A model generated the notes under the pieces. The model was not told where the DNA came from, searched no databases, and saw only the letters and a list, made by a program, of their open reading frames with translations. The translations under genes and the position numbers were made by a program. From HLUCCA09 sp965277275 (lineage in GTDB: Bacteria; Pseudomonadota; Alphaproteobacteria; Rhodobacterales; Rhodobacteraceae), in NCBI GenBank assembly GCA_965277275.1, contig CBDICG010000002.1, positions 372,001 to 436,000 of the forward strand: a DNA stretch of 64,000 nucleotides. The letters are read 5' to 3'. Shown one piece after another: positions 27,543 to 36,809 of the stretch. Within the stretch, counting starts at the first letter, position 1, and each line of letters opens with the position of its first letter.

Positions 27543-27937
27543 GGTTCTGTCTCGGAGGGCGAGGGCGGCGCAGTGCGCAGGGGTTCGGCCAGGCGGCGCG
27601 CCAGTACGGCGCCCGCCAAGATCAGAATGAACCACGCCAGAAAGAGATAGACGGCGCCCATCGATGTCAGATGAGACTCAGCCCAGAGCATCGGCAGCAA
27701 CAGCAAGGCCGTTCCGAGGAACGGCAGCAGGCGAGCCGCATCCATGACGCGGCGGCGCTTATAGGTCTCGCGGTGAAGGAAGAGCGGCGTACGCACGCCC
27801 GGAACCTGTGCCAACGCCCGCTTCGATGCTGCCGACGCATCGTCGATCTCGGCGACCCCGGCCTCCGAACGGAACGATTCCCCATACGCCGGAGGACCTT
27901 TCTCCGACGACACGGGGGGCTCCTGATCCGCTGCCAT
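27539..27937 (-). CDS. Small membrane protein coupled to the symporter-kinase
   Basis: A 132-residue protein with a polar N-terminal half and two hydrophobic spans (LLPFLGTALLLLPMLWAE and GAVYLFLAWFILILAGAVLA). The stop overlaps the start of the symporter-kinase by four bases, and the response regulator ends four bases before its start, so the three form one operon. SSS-type transporters often have a small adjacent membrane partner; this may be that. Function inferred only from position. Confidence 0.75.
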   Translation of the reverse strand: MAADQEPPVSSEKGPPAYGESFRSEAGVAEIDDASAASKRALAQVPGVRTPLFLHRETYKRRRVMDAARLLPFLGTALLLLPMLWAESHLTSMGAVYLFLAWFILILAGAVLARRLAEPLRTAPPSPSETEP

Positions 27938-27941
27938 CAGC

Positions 27942-28364
27942 CTAGGCGGGGTTCCCGTCCGGGGCGGCTTGCCCCTCGGGCGCGCCGTTCACCACTGCGT
28001 CCTCTGCCATCGCATTCACGGCCTCCAACACGTCGGAATTCGCGAACGGCTTGGTCATGAAACGGGTTACGCCGTACCGCTCTGCCTGCTCCCGATCCCG
28101 CTCCTGCCCCTTGGCGGTGAGCATCAATACGGGCAACGCGGCTGTCTCGGAGCGCTCTCGCAACTCGCGCAGGATCTCGAAGCCCGAGCGCCCCGGAAGC
28201 ATCACATCGAGCACAAGAACATCCGGCTCCGCACGTTTGACCGCATCGATTGCTGTTTTGCCGTCGGAATGCGTGGCGACAAGCCACCCGTCACGCGACA
28301 AGATGAACCGGATTGCCTCAATGATATTTGGCTCGTCCTCCACCAGAAGGATGCGCTTGCTCAT
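27942..28364 (-). CDS. Response regulator, single receiver domain
   Basis: A 140-residue receiver-only response regulator. It has the acidic pair VEDEPN, the phosphoacceptor in VLVLDVMLPG, the conserved Thr in MLTAKG and Lys in FMTKPF, all in their proper order. No output domain follows; the last 20 residues are flexible. It starts the operon with the small membrane protein and the symporter-kinase, so it is the likely phosphorylation partner. I start at MSKRILL, since upstream residues are not conserved. Confidence 0.92.
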   Translation of the reverse strand: MSKRILLVEDEPNIIEAIRFILSRDGWLVATHSDGKTAIDAVKRAEPDVLVLDVMLPGRSGFEILRELRERSETAALPVLMLTAKGQERDREQAERYGVTRFMTKPFANSDVLEAVNAMAEDAVVNGAPEGQAAPDGNPA

Positions 28365-28798
28365 TCGGTTCTCTCCCCCCAAGCGTGCGCTCGCCATGCA
28401 ATTTGGCTCTGGTCATGCTCAGATCATCAGCATTGCCGATCGCCCCGCAACTGTCAAAGCACCCAATGTCTCGGCGCACCGGTCCACGCATCCGGGCGCG
28501 TTGGCTGACTTCAGCGTGTGTGCGCGCATCCGGGGGGCCGACCGCCATGCTTGCGCCTCGGACCAGTGGAGCCAAAGCGGGCCGTAATCTGAAGGGCGAT
28601 ACGAGCCAACGACACCCCACCCGCCCATTCGACCTGCGGCTAGGCGGCCGCGGCTTCAGGATCAACCCGCTGCGGAGCTGCTCGTGGCATTGGAAGCCGC
28701 ATAGGAGAGGCCCGGCGCTCCACCATGAGGAGCGGACCGGCGCATGGCCGGCCCGCTCTCCAGCGAGGTCGAATGCCGTCCGCCCATGGGCGTTCGGG
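28365..28798. other. Gap with no convincing gene
   Basis: This 434-base stretch lies between the response regulator start and the end of the VPLPA-CTERM gene. Frames on both strands are low-complexity Arg/Pro/Ser-rich and lack family features. It holds the hairpin at 28728-28761 that would end the VPLPA-CTERM message. The promoter of the response regulator operon must be here. Confidence 0.4.
28728..28761 (-). terminator. Hairpin downstream of the VPLPA-CTERM gene
   Basis: Arms aggagcggaccggc and gccggcccgctctcc pair over 13-14 bases with one G-T pair and one bulge around a 5-base loop. It lies about 40 bases after the stop of the minus-strand gene. No T-run follows, so termination is a guess. 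Confidence 0.4.
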
Positions 28799-29464
28799 CT
28801 AGGCTTGCTTGCGGCGCCGGGCGACCAGCGTCAGCCCGCCGAAGCCCGCGATCAGCAGGAAACCGGCCGGTGGAAGCGGGATCACCTCGGGCGGGCCGTC
28901 CATCTCGAGGATCGACGGATCGCCGTTTGCAGCGGCATAGATCAGTCGGAAAGCATCGCCGTCATAGGAAAAGAAGCTGACCTTCTCCGTGGTCGGCCCC
29001 TTGGAGTCGAGGACAACCGACCCATCGGCAAACAGCGTAACGCCGTCATCGTGCACGATGTTGCCGGAGTAATCGGCCGAGAACGACGCAGTGATGTCGA
29101 GGATCGTCGTCCGTCCCCAGCTGTTGTCGCCGCTGCCGCCGCCCGTGCTGAGAGTAAAAGTGCTCAGATCGACGTCGACGCCGCTCAGCACGCCGCCACC
29201 TGTTGCGAAAAACTCGTCTACAGTGGGCTTGCCCGATGCCGAATCGATCCGGAAATCCAGTGGGCCGTCGTACATGAATGTGTCGATCTTGGACCAATTG
29301 GCGAGATTGGCCTCGGACGCGTTGGTGTTCGATTTCACCCCGCCCGCGTCAAAATTGTAGAAATCGATCGTGAATGTAAGATCGAGGGGGGCCGCAGCAA
29401 CCGGCGAAGCCAGCGCGGCGGCGGTGAATGCTGCACCAAGCGCAACCTTGAAACGTGACAACAT
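28799..29464 (-). CDS. VPLPA-CTERM exported protein
   Basis: A 221-residue protein with an N-terminal signal peptide (VALGAAFTAAALASPVAAA) and the C-terminal sorting signature IPLPPAGFLLIAGFGGL followed by ARRRKQA, the tripartite form of the VPLPA-CTERM domain of Rhodobacterales. Such proteins are handled by an exosortase, cut at the signature and placed on the cell surface or secreted. The middle is beta-rich with Gly, Asp and Ser, resembling other secreted PEP-CTERM types; no catalytic motif is seen. No exosortase gene is in this window. A frameshifted relative lies in the soxW-soxX gap. Confidence 0.85.
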   Translation of the reverse strand: MLSRFKVALGAAFTAAALASPVAAAPLDLTFTIDFYNFDAGGVKSNTNASEANLANWSKIDTFMYDGPLDFRIDSASGKPTVDEFFATGGGVLSGVDVDLSTFTLSTGGGSGDNSWGRTTILDITASFSADYSGNIVHDDGVTLFADGSVVLDSKGPTTEKVSFFSYDGDAFRLIYAAANGDPSILEMDGPPEVIPLPPAGFLLIAGFGGLTLVARRRKQA

Positions 29465-29740
29465 GAGACCTCCGCTGTGTCAGTTTGCACTGCCACGACT
29501 TGGATCTCGCACATGAAGAACGACGCGTTTGGTCTATGCCAAATCGTTGTCAAACCCCTGCCCCAGTTTCGCCACTTTTACCGAAGCGGCGTCCGACTTG
29601 AACGATTTCCTGGGAAACAATTGGTTTACGAATCGACAACAACGCACTGGAGTTGTTGCGATATCTTCGCTCGTCGAGTCTGTGGGCTCAATGCTCTGGG
29701 GCCGCACGATGCCAGCCCTACGCTGGCGGGCCTCGCCAAC

Positions 29741-32700
29741 TTACGCGGAGGCTTTCGCCTTTTCGGCCAGGTCGCGCGCGATCGCAAAGGAGCCCTGGAT
29801 CTTGTCCTTCGTCTTCGCCCAATCGCGCCGTACGACGATCTTGTTGTCCTTGACCTTCGCAAGACCATCCTGCGCCTTGACGAAATCCACCAGCCCAACG
29901 GGGTTCGGGAACTTGTCGTTGTGGAACTGGATCGTCGCGCCCTTCGGGCCGCAGTCAAACTTCGCGATATGGGCGCGCTTGCACATCGCCTTGATGCGCA
30001 CCACCAAGAGCAGCGTGTTCACTTCCTTCGGCAAGGGCCCGAACCGGTCGATCAATTCGGCAGCAAAGCCCTCCAGCTCGACCTTGCTGGCAAGCCCCGA
30101 AAGCCGGCGATACAGGCCAAGGCGCACATCCAGATCCGGTACGTAACTCTCCGGGATCAGGACCGGAACGCCGAGGTTGATCTGCGGAGCCCATTGCTCG
30201 TCCGCATCCGTCAGCCCTTCGAGCTGACCGGATTTGATCTTGGCAATCGCCTCTTCCAGCATCTGCTGGTAAAGCTCGTACCCCACTTCCTTGATATGGC
30301 CGGATTGCTCTTCGCCGATCAGGTTGCCTGCCCCGCGAATGTCGAGATCCTGGCTCGCGAGGGTAAACCCCGCTCCCAGTGAGTCGAGCGACCCGAGCAC
30401 TCTCAGTCGCTTCTCGGCCTGCGGCGTCAGTTTGCCCCGTGGCTTGGTCGTCAGATACGCGTAGGCGCGCGTCTTGGAGCGGCCCACCCGCCCCCGGATC
30501 TGGTAGAGCTGGCTCAGGCCAAACATGTCAGCCCGATGCACCACCATCGTATTGGCCGTCGGAATATCGAGCCCACTTTCAACGATCGTCGTCGCCAGAA
30601 GCACGTCGTACTTGCCGTCGTAAAAGGCGTTCATCCGGTCGTCGAGGTCACCGGCCGCCAATTGCCCGTGCGCCACGACGTAGGACACCTCCGGCACCTG
30701 TTCGCGCAGGAACTCCTCCATCTCCGGCAGGTCCTTGATGCGTGGGACGACAAAGAAGCTCTGACCACCCCGATAGTGCTCGCGCAGCAGGGCCTCGCGG
30801 ATCGTGACCGTGTCGAACTCCGACACGTAGGTTCGGATCGCCAAACGATCGACCGGCGGCGTGCCGATGATCGACAGGTCCCGCACGCCGGTGAGCGACA
30901 GCTGCAACGTCCTGGGAATCGGCGTCGCCGTCAGCGTCAGCACGTGGATGTCGGAGCGCATCTCCTTCAGCCGTTCCTTGTGCGTGACGCCGAAGTGCTG
31001 TTCCTCGTCGATCACCAGAAGCCCAAGGTTCTTGATCCTGACCTGCTTTGACAGCACCGCATGGGTGCCGACCACGATGTCGACCTCGCCGCTCTCCAAC
31101 CCTTTGCGCGTGAGTGCCGCCTCCTTCGTGCCGACGAAACGCGACAGCTGCCGCACCCGGATCGGAAAGCCCCGGAACCGCTCGGCAAAGCTCTTGTAGT
31201 GCTGGCGGGCGAGCAGCGTCGTCGGCGCGATGACGGCGACCTGATGCCCCTGAAGGGCGGCGATGAAAGCCGCGCGCATCGCGACCTCTGTCTTGCCAAA
31301 GCCGACGTCGCCGCAGATCAGCCTGTCCATTGGCGAGCCAGCCTCTAGATCGTTCAGAACGTCCTCGATGGCGCTCAACTGATCCTCGGTCTCCTGATAC
31401 GGGAAACGCGCGCTGAACTCCTCCCACGCATGGTTCACGGGTTCCATCACCGGCGCCTTGCGCAGCGCGCGCTCGGCGGCGATGCGGATGAGCTTGTCCG
31501 CGATCCGGCGCACACGCTCCTTGAGCTTCGCTTTCTTGGCCTGCCACGCGCCGCCGCCGAGCCTGTCGAGCAGCCCCTCCTCGTGCCCGTAGCGGCTCAG
31601 AAGCTCGATATTCTCCACCGGCAGGTAGAGCCGCGACTGCTCGGCATATTCGAGGTGGATCATCTCGTGCGCCGCGCCCAACGCCGTGACGACCTCGAGC
31701 CCCTTGTACCGCCCGACCCCATGGTCGACATGCACGATCAGGTCCCCAGGCGAGAGCGACTGCGCCTCGGTCAGGAAATTCTCCGCCCGGCGCTTCTTCT
31801 TCGGCCGCCGGATGAGGCGATCGCCCAGCACGTCTTGCTCGGAGACAACCGCAAGCCCCTTGGCGGTAAACCCGTGCTCGAGCGCCCAAACGGCCAGATG
31901 CACCGCCCCACCGCCCTGCGGCACGTCCCCGGGCAAATCCCGTTCGTCGGTGATGAGCGTGAGTGCCTCGACGCCCTCATCCTCCATCAGCCCCTTGAGC
32001 CGCTCCCGCGCGCCCTCGGAATAGGAGGCGATCACCACGTGAGCATTCTTGCGCAGCGCCGCCACATGCTCCGCCAGAGCACCAAAGAGGCTCAGCTTTT
32101 CCTGCTGCCGCTCCGGCGCAAAATCCCGACCGATGCGCCCGCCCGCGTCGATGACCCCGGGCCCGGGTGGCGACGGCAGCGCCGCGAGCTGCAACACCCG
32201 GTGCGCACCGATCGCCTTCGCCCAGTCGCTATCGTCGAGATAGAGCAGCCCCGGCGGCGCGGGCTTGTAGACGCTGTCGATCCGCCCCTTCGCCTTCATC
32301 GCCTCGACACGGTTGTCGTAGCTGTCCGCGATGCCCTCCCAACGCGAGATGCGGGCCGCGTCCAACTGGTCATCGAGTACCACCGCCGCATCGCTGAAAT
32401 AGTCGAAAAGCGTCTCCATCCGCTCATGGAAAAACGGAACCCAATGCTCCATACCAGCGTGTTTGCGCCCGGCGGACACGGCCTCGTAGAGCGGGTCGTC
32501 CGTTCCTGCCGCGCCGAATTCGATCCGGTAGTTCTGCCGGAACCGCGTGATCGCCGCCTCATCGAGGATCACCTCGGAGACCGGCGCCAGCTCGACACGC
32601 TGCAGCTTCTCCACCGTCCGCTGCGTCGCGGCATCAAAGCGCCGCGCCCCGTCGAGCACATCACCGAAAAGATCGAGCCGCACCGGCCCATCCTGACCCG

Positions 32701-33232
32701 GCGAGAAGATGTCCACGATACCGCCCCGGATCGCATAATCCCCCGGCTCGGTCACGGTAGGCGCCTGTACGAACCCCATGCGCACGAGAAAAGCGCGCAG
32801 CTTGCTCTCGTCGATCCGACCGCCAACATCGGCAACAAACGCCGCCTCGCGCAACACATCACGCGCCGGCACCCGCTGCGTCGCCGCCGACAATGTCGTC
32901 AACACGATGAACGGCCCGGGCAAAGCCCCTTGTGCCAAGGCCGCCAGCGTCGCCATCCGCCGCGCCGAGATGTCCGGATTGGGTGACACCCGGTCGAACG
33001 GCAAACAATCCCAGGCCGGGAAATCCACCACCACCGCCCGCGGCGCAAAAAACGCCAGCGCCGCCCGCATCGCCTCGAGCCGCCGGTCGTCCCGCGCCAC
33101 ATGCACGACCGAGCGCCCGGCCGCCAACTCCCGCGCCAGCAAATGCGCGTCAAATCCCTCCGGCGCACCGGAAAGGATCACCCGCTCGGACGCGGAAAGG
33201 GGAGCAACAGCCTGGGACATCGAAGCGCTCAC
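29741..33232 (-). CDS. mfd: Transcription-repair coupling factor Mfd
   Basis: Mfd (1163 aa) removes stalled RNA polymerase with ATP and recruits UvrA to lesions. The order is a UvrB-like N-terminal module (VVDFPAWDCLPFDRVSPNP, IRGGIVDIFSPG), the polymerase-interacting domain (LSPGDLIVHVDHGVGRYKGL), the RecG-like motor with ICGDVGFGKTEVAMRAAF, VIDEEQHFG, TLTATPIPRTLQ and QIRGRVGRS, and the C-terminal regulatory domain. Length is normal. The start is at 33232, or five residues later at 33220. It is preceded by the hairpin that ends the sox operon. Confidence 0.97.
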   Translation of the reverse strand: MSASMSQAVAPLSASERVILSGAPEGFDAHLLARELAAGRSVVHVARDDRRLEAMRAALAFFAPRAVVVDFPAWDCLPFDRVSPNPDISARRMATLAALAQGALPGPFIVLTTLSAATQRVPARDVLREAAFVADVGGRIDESKLRAFLVRMGFVQAPTVTEPGDYAIRGGIVDIFSPGQDGPVRLDLFGDVLDGARRFDAATQRTVEKLQRVELAPVSEVILDEAAITRFRQNYRIEFGAAGTDDPLYEAVSAGRKHAGMEHWVPFFHERMETLFDYFSDAAVVLDDQLDAARISRWEGIADSYDNRVEAMKAKGRIDSVYKPAPPGLLYLDDSDWAKAIGAHRVLQLAALPSPPGPGVIDAGGRIGRDFAPERQQEKLSLFGALAEHVAALRKNAHVVIASYSEGARERLKGLMEDEGVEALTLITDERDLPGDVPQGGGAVHLAVWALEHGFTAKGLAVVSEQDVLGDRLIRRPKKKRRAENFLTEAQSLSPGDLIVHVDHGVGRYKGLEVVTALGAAHEMIHLEYAEQSRLYLPVENIELLSRYGHEEGLLDRLGGGAWQAKKAKLKERVRRIADKLIRIAAERALRKAPVMEPVNHAWEEFSARFPYQETEDQLSAIEDVLNDLEAGSPMDRLICGDVGFGKTEVAMRAAFIAALQGHQVAVIAPTTLLARQHYKSFAERFRGFPIRVRQLSRFVGTKEAALTRKGLESGEVDIVVGTHAVLSKQVRIKNLGLLVIDEEQHFGVTHKERLKEMRSDIHVLTLTATPIPRTLQLSLTGVRDLSIIGTPPVDRLAIRTYVSEFDTVTIREALLREHYRGGQSFFVVPRIKDLPEMEEFLREQVPEVSYVVAHGQLAAGDLDDRMNAFYDGKYDVLLATTIVESGLDIPTANTMVVHRADMFGLSQLYQIRGRVGRSKTRAYAYLTTKPRGKLTPQAEKRLRVLGSLDSLGAGFTLASQDLDIRGAGNLIGEEQSGHIKEVGYELYQQMLEEAIAKIKSGQLEGLTDADEQWAPQINLGVPVLIPESYVPDLDVRLGLYRRLSGLASKVELEGFAAELIDRFGPLPKEVNTLLLVVRIKAMCKRAHIAKFDCGPKGATIQFHNDKFPNPVGLVDFVKAQDGLAKVKDNKIVVRRDWAKTKDKIQGSFAIARDLAEKAKASA

Positions 33233-33267
33233 GTATCCGCCCCACGCGTCATGTCAACCTCGCCCCC

Positions 33268-33302
33268 GGCACACAAAGGGGCGGCACACCACGCGCCGCC
33301 CC
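33268..33302 (-). terminator. Terminator hairpin after soxF
   Basis: On the minus strand a stem of ggggcggc with gccgcccc (33278-33285 and 33295-33302) around a 9-base loop is followed by TTTGTGTG. It lies between the soxF stop and the mfd start and would end the sox transcript. Confidence 0.5.
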
Positions 33303-33376
33303 CCTTCTTTCTGCATCAAATACGCCCGGCCGGAGGCCAGCGCCGCCCCGCGGCGCTTTCTGACCGGACGGCAGCG

Positions 33377-34639
33377 CTAGCTGAACATGTCCGCGGTGAT
33401 CCCCGCGTACCAGCCCAGGCTCTCTTCGTAGGTCTGCTTGCGCAGCGCGGCATCTTCGCCGGTCTGGCTGATGAACGACCCGGTCGAGGCGATCTTTTCC
33501 TCCGTCGGCTCGTAGCTCGCGCCGACCTTCACGCCGTCCTCCGTCCCGATCAGCGACCAGCACGTATTGGCGTACTTCGCCGGGAACACGCGGCTGCCCG
33601 TCAGCTCACCCCGGATCGTCATCGCCGCAACCTTCGCCTGGCTATTGGCCGAGAAGCCGGATTTCGGCATGTCCCCCTGCTGCGAGGCATCGCCCAGTAC
33701 GTAGATGTTCTCGTCGATCTTCGAGCGCATCGAGTCCGGCATGACCGGCGCCCAATTGCCGTCCGTCACCCCCGCCGCATGGGCGATCCAGCCCGCTTTC
33801 TGGGCGGGGATCACGTTGCACACGTCCACTTGCTCGACGACACCATCGATCGTGACCGTCATCGCACCCGGATCGACCTCGGTGTTGTCGGCGCCGAAGT
33901 CCGGGCCAATCCGCTCGATCATCCCGGTGTAGTGAGCCTGCCAACCCTCCTCGAAGAGCCCCTGCTTGGAGAACTTTTCCTTCGGATCCACGATCAGGAT
34001 CTTCGCGGTCGGGTTCTTCTCCTTCAGCAGATGCGCGACCATCGAGATCCGCTCGTAGGGTCCCGGCGGGCAGCGATAGGGGTTCGGCGGCGCGACCATC
34101 GCATAGCGGCCGCCTTCCGGCATGGCTTCGATCTGCGCCTTCAGGAGCGCCACCTGGGTGCCGCCCTTGTAGGCGTGCGGCATCGCTCCCTGGGCCGCCA
34201 ACGACCAGCCTGGCACGCTGTCTTCGACAAAGTCGATGCCCGGCGAAATCACCAGCTTGTCGTAGCCCATCGTCTCGCCCGAGGCGATGGTCACAGTCCT
34301 GGCCTCCCGATCCACCGCCGTCGCCATGTCGTGCACGACGTTCACGCCGTAGGCAGACGCGAGCGTCGAATACGAATGGCCGAGATCGTCGTAGTTCTCG
34401 AAGCCGCCGATGTAGAGGTTCCCGAAGAAGCAGGTGTAATAAGTCCGCTGCGGCTCGATCAGCGTCACGTCGATCTCGCCGTCTGAATCCTTGGCGATGT
34501 AGCGTGCAGCCGTCGCACCGCCGCAACCGCCGCCGATGATCACAACGCGAGGGCGGCCCTGCGCCCTGACCATGGGCGCGGCCAGCACGGCCGAGGCCGT
34601 GGCTGCAGCGCCGAGGAAATTCCGTCTGTTCAATGCCAT
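33377..34639 (-). CDS. soxF: Sulfide dehydrogenase flavoprotein SoxF (FccB)
   Basis: Flavocytochrome c flavoprotein (420 aa) that oxidises sulfide in the periplasm and passes electrons to SoxE. A Tat signal RRNFLGAAATASAVLAA begins the protein. The FAD-binding fingerprint VVIIGGGCGGATAARY follows. TYYTCFFGN contains the Cys that carries covalent FAD in this family, and Cys residues in YRCPPGPYE and NTCWSLI fit the redox disulfide. The start is the ATG at 34639, directly before the RR motif. Last gene of the sox operon, 74 bases after soxE. Confidence 0.94.
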   Translation of the reverse strand: MALNRRNFLGAAATASAVLAAPMVRAQGRPRVVIIGGGCGGATAARYIAKDSDGEIDVTLIEPQRTYYTCFFGNLYIGGFENYDDLGHSYSTLASAYGVNVVHDMATAVDREARTVTIASGETMGYDKLVISPGIDFVEDSVPGWSLAAQGAMPHAYKGGTQVALLKAQIEAMPEGGRYAMVAPPNPYRCPPGPYERISMVAHLLKEKNPTAKILIVDPKEKFSKQGLFEEGWQAHYTGMIERIGPDFGADNTEVDPGAMTVTIDGVVEQVDVCNVIPAQKAGWIAHAAGVTDGNWAPVMPDSMRSKIDENIYVLGDASQQGDMPKSGFSANSQAKVAAMTIRGELTGSRVFPAKYANTCWSLIGTEDGVKVGASYEPTEEKIASTGSFISQTGEDAALRKQTYEESLGWYAGITADMFS

Positions 34640-34713
34640 TCTGGTCTCCCTGGTTTTCTTCGTCCGCGCGCCTCTTGGTGAGCGCGTCGGACCCAATCAC
34701 AAGCCATGCTACG

Positions 34714-35445
34714 CTAGCGCGGCTCCAATGAGGAAAAGTACGCCGCAAGCGACGCGATCTCCTCGTCGTTCAGCCGCCCGGCGATCATCTGCATCACCTG
34801 ATGTGGTCTGAGTTTACGTTTGTAAGCGTGCATGGCAACGACGAATGCGTCCTCAGGCCATTGCGTTATCGAGGGAATTCCCTGCGCCGATCCGTCGGCC
34901 TGATGGCATGTCGTGCATTCAGACGAAAGATACTCGCCATATTCCGGATCGCCCTCCAGCGCGAGGATCGCCGGATCGATCCCATGATCGGTCGGATTGG
35001 CGGTGCGTGGCGCTTCGGGGATGTCCGCCGGATTGTCGGAATAGAGCCGCAAGAAGGCCAGAAGGTCGGTGCGGTCCTGCGGCGCGGCAAGACCGGGGTA
35101 CCCCATGCGCGTGCCGGACACGAGCGTGAGCGGGTTCTCGATATAGGCGTCAAGCGTCTCGAAATCCCAAAAGAGCCCATCGGACCCCATGCGCACCAGA
35201 CCGTCCGAATAGGGATAGTCGGCGTGGCTGCCCGCGCGCCGCCCGAAGAGACCATTGAGGTGAGGGCCCACGGCGTCGACAGCATCGGGCCCCACCTCGT
35301 GACACCCCGAGCACTCTTGCCAGATTTCCTCGCCCGCCGCGGGATCGCCGGTCAGGTCCGCGGCATGCGCGACCGTACCCATGCCAAGGGACGCGCACGC
35401 AATCACGGTCGCCGTTGCAATCCGGCTCAGGGTCGCGCCGCGCAT
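34714..35445 (-). CDS. soxE: Diheme cytochrome c SoxE (FccA-like)
   Basis: Exported diheme cytochrome c (243 aa), the electron acceptor of SoxF. Signal peptide about residues 1-28 (SLGMGTVAHAAD). Two heme sites, CSGCH near residue 45 and CTTCH near residue 175, with candidate distal Met ligands in the TRMGYPGL and VMQMIAG regions. The first half resembles a class I cytochrome c (VGPHLNGLFGRRAG). Its start overlaps the soxD stop by one base. Confidence 0.92.
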   Translation of the reverse strand: MRGATLSRIATATVIACASLGMGTVAHAADLTGDPAAGEEIWQECSGCHEVGPDAVDAVGPHLNGLFGRRAGSHADYPYSDGLVRMGSDGLFWDFETLDAYIENPLTLVSGTRMGYPGLAAPQDRTDLLAFLRLYSDNPADIPEAPRTANPTDHGIDPAILALEGDPEYGEYLSSECTTCHQADGSAQGIPSITQWPEDAFVVAMHAYKRKLRPHQVMQMIAGRLNDEEIASLAAYFSSLEPR

Positions 35446-36809
35446 CAGTCGGTGTAGGTCGACAGATAGGCCGTGACCGCGGCGATATCCGCCTCGTCGC
35501 GGAACCCGTTGAACGACATCTTCGTCCCCCTCATGTAATCACGTGGCTTGAGGAGGAAGTCGTGCAACGTCTCGGCTGTCCAGACGAGACCGCCCGCACC
35601 GGCTTCGGCCATCACGCTGGAGTAGCGGAAACCCTCGATCGTACCGGCTGTCCTGCCGATGACACCGTTCAGATGGGGGCCAACGCGGTTGGCTGCATCC
35701 TCGCCCACCTGATGGCATGTTGAGCACTGGCGAAACGCAGCCTCCCCGGCCGCGACAAGAGCAGGATCCACGGCGGATGCCGCAGCCGCTTCGACCACCT
35801 CGGCCTCGGCTTCCACCTCTGCTTCGGGAGCGGGCACCTCGATAACGGCAGCCTCGGTCGCCGTTCCCTCCACATCCGGCGTGACGTCGAGCATCACGGC
35901 GCGCATCGTTACCTCAACGCTGTCCTTGCAGTCGGTCATGCAAGGCTCTTGGCTGAATGCCTCCAGCTCGCCCTCGGCGCGATCATCCATGAAGAAGTTT
36001 TCTTCGTTGGGCATACGGACTTCGGTGAAATTGTCCTTCGACAGAACGAAATCGTCTTCCACAATGCCGTTGGAATAGAGCAGATACGCGGTAATGGCAT
36101 AGACCTGATCGGGCTCCAGCGACTGCGCGTAGCCGAAGGGCATGGCGCGGTTCACGTAGTCCCAGACCGTCGAGAGGTAGGGCCAATAGGATCCGATGGT
36201 CTTGACCGGGCGGTCATGCGTCAGAGAGCCCAGCCCGCCAGCGAGAACGGGCCAACGGTCCACGCCCTCGGCGAAGTCGCCGTGGCAGACTGCGCAATTG
36301 TCGACGAACACCTCTTCGCCGGTCCAGACGTCCCCAGACCCTTCGGGAAGGCCGAGGCCATCCGGGCGCACGTCGATGTCCCAGGCCGCGATCTCTTCCG
36401 CCATCGCCGTGCGCCCCAGCCCGTACATGACTCCCGTCGCGTCGAGCGCGGGGCTGTCGACGGATTGTGCCACGGCAGCGCCCGCGAGGATCGAGGCGAT
36501 GGGGGCTGTGCCCGGGTCTCCGTGACCGTGGGCGGAGGTGTCGGCGTCGGCAACGACCGGCTCTGCTTCTTCGGGCGCGGTCGCTTCAACGGGAGCTTCG
36601 GCAACGGCATCGGGGGCTGTCTCGGCCTCGGGCGCGGCGACGGCAGCCTCGGCTTCGGCACGCATCCGCTCCTCTTCCACGGCATGTGCGGCGGCTTCGG
36701 CGGCCAGTTCGGCGTTGTGCGCAGCGCGTTCGTAGAGGCCCACGGCGCCCGCGGTCAGCGCGAGAATCGAAACGGAGACGAGGGCCAGCTGGTTAGGAAA
36801 TCTCGACAT
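35445..36809 (-). CDS. soxD: Sulfane dehydrogenase diheme cytochrome SoxD
   Basis: SoxD (454 aa), the cytochrome partner of SoxC in the periplasmic sulfane dehydrogenase. A hydrophobic N-terminal segment (ALVSVSILALTAGAVGL) is followed by about 90 residues rich in Ala, Glu and Pro, then a cytochrome domain with CAVCH and a second with CSTCH. The two domains are joined by another acidic Ala/Glu/Val/Pro linker of about 50 residues. The second domain resembles SoxE (GPHLNGVIGRTAG). I start at MSRFPNQLAL, which overlaps the end of soxC by 17 bases. Confidence 0.93.
   Translation of the reverse strand: MSRFPNQLALVSVSILALTAGAVGLYERAAHNAELAAEAAAHAVEEERMRAEAEAAVAAPEAETAPDAVAEAPVEATAPEEAEPVVADADTSAHGHGDPGTAPIASILAGAAVAQSVDSPALDATGVMYGLGRTAMAEEIAAWDIDVRPDGLGLPEGSGDVWTGEEVFVDNCAVCHGDFAEGVDRWPVLAGGLGSLTHDRPVKTIGSYWPYLSTVWDYVNRAMPFGYAQSLEPDQVYAITAYLLYSNGIVEDDFVLSKDNFTEVRMPNEENFFMDDRAEGELEAFSQEPCMTDCKDSVEVTMRAVMLDVTPDVEGTATEAAVIEVPAPEAEVEAEAEVVEAAAASAVDPALVAAGEAAFRQCSTCHQVGEDAANRVGPHLNGVIGRTAGTIEGFRYSSVMAEAGAGGLVWTAETLHDFLLKPRDYMRGTKMSFNGFRDEADIAAVTAYLSTYTD

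Noticed and set aside
31430..32986. Plus-strand open frame of 518 codons
   Set aside because: Antisense to mfd, which is complete and unmistakable.
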